Source: an uncultured Ruminococcus sp.
Lineage (GTDB): Bacteria; Bacillota; Clostridia; Oscillospirales; Acutalibacteraceae
DNA length: 8,226 bases
Assembly: GCA_902767125.1 (NCBI GenBank)
Contig: CACXGJ010000076.1
Span: 1-8,226 of the forward strand
Direction: 5' to 3'
In this document: in pieces, positions 5,961 through 8,226 of the stretch
Position numbering within the stretch: position 1 is the first letter of the stretch
Layout of the letters: each line of letters starts with the position of its first letter
Position numbers and translations under genes: made by a program
Notes under the pieces: generated by a model
What the model saw: the letters and a program-made list of their open reading frames with translations, nothing else
The model's database searches: none
What the model was told of the DNA's origin: nothing

Positions 5961-7781
5961 TTAGCCTTCCAAATCCAAAAGGTGTTCCTCGTTCATTCTC
6001 CTGCACATCTCAACAAGTTTGTCCAATGACACTCCATGAAGCTGTTGCTTTTTACCACGAACTGTGATTGATACAGTTCTGCTTTCAACTTCCTTTGCAC
6101 CCACAACTATTATATACGGATCACCAAGTACCTTGAATTGTTTGATTTTCTCATTCATATTCTTGTTGGAATAATTTGCCTCAACTCGAATACCGTTCCT
6201 TTCAAGCAGATCGGCGATCTCCTTTGCATATCCATTGTGTTCTTCAAGAATCGGAACTATGCCGACCTGATAAGGACTCATCCAGAATGGAAAAGCTCCT
6301 TTGAAGTGTTCTGTGATTATTCCGATGAAACGTTCTATCGAACCATATATTGCTCTGTGAATAACTACCGGCTGTTTCTTTGTTCCGTCAGCATCTATAT
6401 AGGTCAATCCAAAATTAGCCGGTAACTGGAAATCAAGCTGGATTGTTCCACACTGCCACTCTCTCCCAAGGGCATCTTTTATTTGCAGATCTATTTTAGG
6501 TCCGTAAAACGCTCCGTCTCCTTCGTTTATTTCATAGTTGCCTTCACCATACTTCAGATCCAATATCTTTTTCAGGGATGCCTCGGCTTTGTTCCATACC
6601 TCAATATCTCCCATGAAATCATCAGGTCTGGTGGAAAACTCTGCTCTGTAAGAAAGACCGAAGGTTCCGTATACTTCATCAACAAGCTCCATTATATCAC
6701 GGATCTCATCTTCTATCTGGGATTCCATTACAAAAGTATGGTCATCATCCTGACGGAACTCCTGTACACGGAACAAGCCGTTCATCTGTCCGGATTTTTC
6801 TTTTCTATGCAGTACATCAAACTCACTGTAGCGAATGGGAAGCTCTTTGTATGAACGTGAAGTCCTCTTGTAAGTAAGCATTGCGTTAGGGCAATTCATA
6901 GGCTTGGCAGCCATAGTATCTACTGCATCAATGGAGTAGTGCATGGCAGTTCCATCTGAAACAACAGCATCATCTGCCTTTGTTCCTGCCGTGAACCCGG
7001 GTATCAAAAACATATTATTAACATAATGAGCCCAGTGTCCGGATATCATCCAGAGCTTCTTATTGTTGATCACAGGACAGGATATTTCCTCATATCCATG
7101 TTTATTTTGAATACCACGCAAATAATCAACCAAAGCCTGATACATTTTCCATCCTCTTGGAAGCCAATATGGCATTCCTGGAGCTGTATCCTGAAACATA
7201 AAAAGTTCTTGCTTCTGACCTATTTTTTTATGGTCTCGCTCTTGAGCCTCTTTTACCATTGCTAAATGAGCTTTCAATTCCTCACGATTCGGGAAGGCAT
7301 ATACATAAATCCTTGTTAATGAGTCCCTTTTCTCATCACCTCTCCAATATGCACTTGAAGATGATCTGATCTTAAAAGCAGCAGGAAGCAATTCACGGGA
7401 ATTGCTGATATGAGGACCACGACAAAGATCTACAAAGTCTTCGCCCGTATAATATACTGTAATAATCTCATCTTCAGGCATATCGTTTATGAGTTCAGTC
7501 TTATATTTCTGATCACAGAAAATTTTCAATGCTTCCTCTCGGGAAACTTCAACTCTCCTCCAGTCTTCTTTACGTCTCAATATCTCATTCATTTTGTCTT
7601 CGATCGTCTTGTAATCATCTTCAGTAACCGATTGAGGCAACTTGAAATCATAGTAAAACCCATCTGCAATCTGTGGACCAATTGCATATTGAGTTTCCTT
7701 TCCGTATATTTCTATCACAGCTTTAGCCAATATATGAGCAAGCGAATGACGATATACTTCTAAAAATTCAAAATCCGCCAC
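5961..7781 (-). CDS. thrS: Threonyl-tRNA synthetase lacking the TGS domain
   Basis: A 606-residue class II synthetase that charges tRNA-Thr with threonine in the cytosol. The usual N-terminal TGS domain (about 60 residues in E. coli ThrRS) is absent: the protein opens directly at the N2 editing domain. Editing-site ligands are present: H12 and H16 (HSLAH), C120 and H124 (DLCRGPH). The catalytic core spans about 195-500, with zinc ligands C297 (KPMNCP), H348 (QDDDH) and H475 (IHRAIYGS) and motif 3 GSIERF. The HGTP anticodon-binding domain is at about 503-600. Oddities: between NMF (256-258) and KPMNCP there are about 34 residues where E. coli has about 11; CPGH is replaced by CPNA; motif 2 reads RVQEFRQDDDH rather than RVRGFTQDDAH. 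The start is GTG at 7781, with AAGGAGGAG (7795-7787) upstream and an in-frame TAA before it, so the missing TGS is not a start-choice error. Whether the genome has a second, full-length ThrRS is unknown. It has its own promoter and terminator. Confidence 0.96.
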   Translation of the reverse strand: MADFEFLEVYRHSLAHILAKAVIEIYGKETQYAIGPQIADGFYYDFKLPQSVTEDDYKTIEDKMNEILRRKEDWRRVEVSREEALKIFCDQKYKTELINDMPEDEIITVYYTGEDFVDLCRGPHISNSRELLPAAFKIRSSSSAYWRGDEKRDSLTRIYVYAFPNREELKAHLAMVKEAQERDHKKIGQKQELFMFQDTAPGMPYWLPRGWKMYQALVDYLRGIQNKHGYEEISCPVINNKKLWMISGHWAHYVNNMFLIPGFTAGTKADDAVVSDGTAMHYSIDAVDTMAAKPMNCPNAMLTYKRTSRSYKELPIRYSEFDVLHRKEKSGQMNGLFRVQEFRQDDDHTFVMESQIEDEIRDIMELVDEVYGTFGLSYRAEFSTRPDDFMGDIEVWNKAEASLKKILDLKYGEGNYEINEGDGAFYGPKIDLQIKDALGREWQCGTIQLDFQLPANFGLTYIDADGTKKQPVVIHRAIYGSIERFIGIITEHFKGAFPFWMSPYQVGIVPILEEHNGYAKEIADLLERNGIRVEANYSNKNMNEKIKQFKVLGDPYIIVVGAKEVESRTVSITVRGKKQQLHGVSLDKLVEMCRRMNEEHLLDLEG

Positions 7782-7786
7782 AAAAA

Positions 7787-7795
7787 CTCCTCCTT
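7787..7795 (-). promoter_or_regulatory. Ribosome binding site of thrS
   Basis: AAGGAGGAG on the - strand, five bases before GTG at 7781. It decides the non-ATG start and rules out an N-terminal extension, because an in-frame TAA overlaps its upstream edge. Confidence 0.85.
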
Positions 7796-7812
7796 AATAA
7801 ATATTATACAGT

Positions 7813-7843
7813 AAGTTTGACGAGAAAAACTTTTTCTCAACTT
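7813..7843 (-). promoter_or_regulatory. Hairpin in the thrS leader
   Basis: On the - strand AAGTT-GAGAAAAA-G-TTTTTCTC-GTCA-AACTT: an 8-bp perfect dyad (7838-7831 with 7829-7822), flanked by a further AAGTT/AACTT pair across a four-base bulge. It ends about 18 bases before the ribosome binding site. It could influence thrS translation or mRNA stability; there is no direct evidence for either. Confidence 0.45.
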
Positions 7844-7923
7844 AAACACACATATAAAGCAGTATTTTTAAAAACCCCTATTCAAGCTGATTTTTTATTT
7901 TGCATTTTACAGTCAGCATTTCG

Positions 7924-7952
7924 ATTATACATCATGAAAAATAATTTGTCAA
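7924..7952 (-). promoter_or_regulatory. Promoter P1 of thrS (perfect consensus)
   Basis: On the - strand TTGACA (7952-7947), 17-base spacer, TATAAT (7929-7924). Predicted start is near 7917, leaving a leader of about 136 bases before the GTG. This is the promoter most likely to drive thrS. Confidence 0.9.
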
Positions 7953-8013
7953 TATGCAACAAAAAAAATGCCTGATAGCTTATCCGCAAACAAAGAAAAG
8001 AAAATAAAAGAAA

Positions 8014-8044
8014 GTCCCAAACAAGCCGTTACCCTGTTCGGAAC
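8014..8044 (-). terminator. Terminator-like hairpin between the two promoters upstream of thrS
   Basis: On the - strand GTTCCGAACAGG (8044-8033), loop GTAACGG, CTTGTTTGGGAC (8025-8014): 12 bp with three G-U pairs. It is followed by an interrupted U-tract (TTTCTTTTATTTTC). It starts only about 17 bases after the predicted start of P2, so it would end most P2 transcripts at about 60 nt. It could instead terminate an upstream gene outside the window. Confidence 0.65.
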
Positions 8045-8056
8045 ATTTCAAAAAGT

Positions 8057-8096
8057 ATTACAATGTAATTATATACCAACTGTAATATCTTGTCAA
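8057..8096 (-). promoter_or_regulatory. Promoter P2 (perfect consensus) with an overlapping operator-like palindrome
   Basis: On the - strand TTGACA (8096-8091), 17-base spacer, TATAAT (8073-8068), predicted start near 8061. A perfect 13-bp palindrome, ATTACA-T-TGTAAT (8069-8057), overlaps the end of the -10 and the start site. A third ATTACA half-site lies in the spacer (8086-8081). This arrangement fits a repressor site, but no regulator can be named. Confidence 0.75.
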
Positions 8097-8129
8097 GCAG
8101 ATTTACAAGATTTTATTTATTTTTATACC

Positions 8130-8168
8130 GGGGGTAGTCCCCTAAATCGGGTACTGAATCCCCTACCC
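8130..8168 (-). repeat. GC-rich imperfect hairpin / short repeat island
   Basis: A 39-base island rich in G and C runs inside very AT-rich DNA. GGGTAG (8132-8137) and CTACCC (8163-8168) are inverted repeats. Read on the - strand, AGTACCC (8155-8149) can pair with GGGGACT (8142-8136) with one mismatch around loop GATTTA. On the + strand it also reads as two imperfect direct copies of the form GGGTA...TCCCCTA. No U-tract follows on either strand, so it is not a standard terminator. Confidence 0.5.
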
Positions 8169-8226
8169 ATTTCTCTACCTTAAGGAAAAGAAATAATTTT
8201 TAGATTATAAGGTACAACAAAATTCG

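Larger units (their letters stand above)
7782..8226. other. thrS upstream region: leader, two promoters, hairpins, no gene
   Basis: This 445-base stretch has no credible coding sequence. On the - strand, in order of transcription, it contains a GC-rich imperfect hairpin (8130-8168), promoter P2 (8096-8068) with a palindrome, a terminator-like hairpin (8044-8014), promoter P1 (7952-7924), and a thrS leader of about 136 bases with a hairpin near the ribosome binding site. The T-box signature AGGGTGGNACCGCG is not present on either strand. A TATAAT on the - strand at 8209-8204 could be a further -10, but its -35 would lie outside the window. Confidence 0.75.

Noticed and set aside
7803..7808. 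A TATAAT on the - strand just upstream of the thrS ribosome binding site
   Set aside because: No -35 lies at 16-18 bases, and a start there would fall inside the ribosome binding site.
7782..7917. T-box riboswitch in the thrS leader
   Set aside because: The conserved AGGGTGGNACCGCG box and a terminator just upstream of the start are both absent, and the leader is too short.
8029..8046. A 5-codon leader peptide (MFRTG, - strand) within the P2 hairpin, with one Thr codon
   Set aside because: It has a single threonine codon and no ribosome binding site; classical attenuation leaders carry several regulatory codons. Chance is the better explanation.
7968..8183. A 71-codon + strand open frame upstream of thrS
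   Set aside because: There is no Shine-Dalgarno sequence before its ATG, it overlaps both - strand promoter P2 and the hairpin, and its product resembles no family.
8204..8209. A TATAAT on the - strand near the right edge
   Set aside because: Its -35 would be at 8227 or beyond, outside the window, so it cannot be called as a promoter.

Overview
The window looks like a chromosomal segment of a low-GC, Gram-positive Clostridia, most likely a Ruminococcus-type gut bacterium. This is inferred from the AT-rich sequence, strong AGGAGG ribosome binding sites, consensus TTGACA/TATAAT promoters, a secreted BspA-type leucine-rich-repeat protein with Y_Y_Y-like C-terminal domains, and the Firmicutes gene pair trmK plus a Nif3-like gene. 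The species cannot be fixed from the sequence alone.

Layout. The left third (1-2881, + strand) is a housekeeping cluster: the 3' end of trmK (tRNA m1A22 methyltransferase), a Nif3-like dinuclear-metal protein whose start codon overlaps the trmK stop, and rqcH (NFACT protein of ribosome quality control). A four-unit heptanucleotide repeat sits between the last two genes, and an intrinsic terminator directly follows rqcH. The rest of the window lies on the - strand and converges on that terminator. Reading leftwards from the right edge it holds thrS (threonyl-tRNA synthetase without a TGS domain), a large secreted coiled-coil/LRR/Y_Y_Y protein, and a small ECF-transporter S component. Each of these three - strand genes has its own promoter. 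Strong hairpin terminators follow thrS and the surface-protein gene, so they look like three separate monocistronic units.

Function. The + strand genes concern tRNA modification and rescue of stalled large ribosomal subunits, with a conserved metal-binding protein of unclear role. The - strand genes cover tRNA charging, a secreted or surface rod-like adhesin or scaffold candidate, and vitamin-type uptake that would need an EcfAAT module encoded elsewhere. No mobile element, CRISPR array, rRNA or tRNA gene was seen.

Most of the window is ordinary. The points most worth following up are: (i) the thrS upstream region, with two perfect consensus promoters separated by a terminator-like hairpin, a 13-bp perfect palindrome on the distal promoter, and no T-box; (ii) the unusual ThrRS itself (no TGS, a roughly 20-residue insertion, altered motifs near the active site); (iii) the secreted protein with a nine-unit hendecad stalk; and (iv) the heptamer repeat. 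I did not find convincing evidence of a wholly new multi-gene system.
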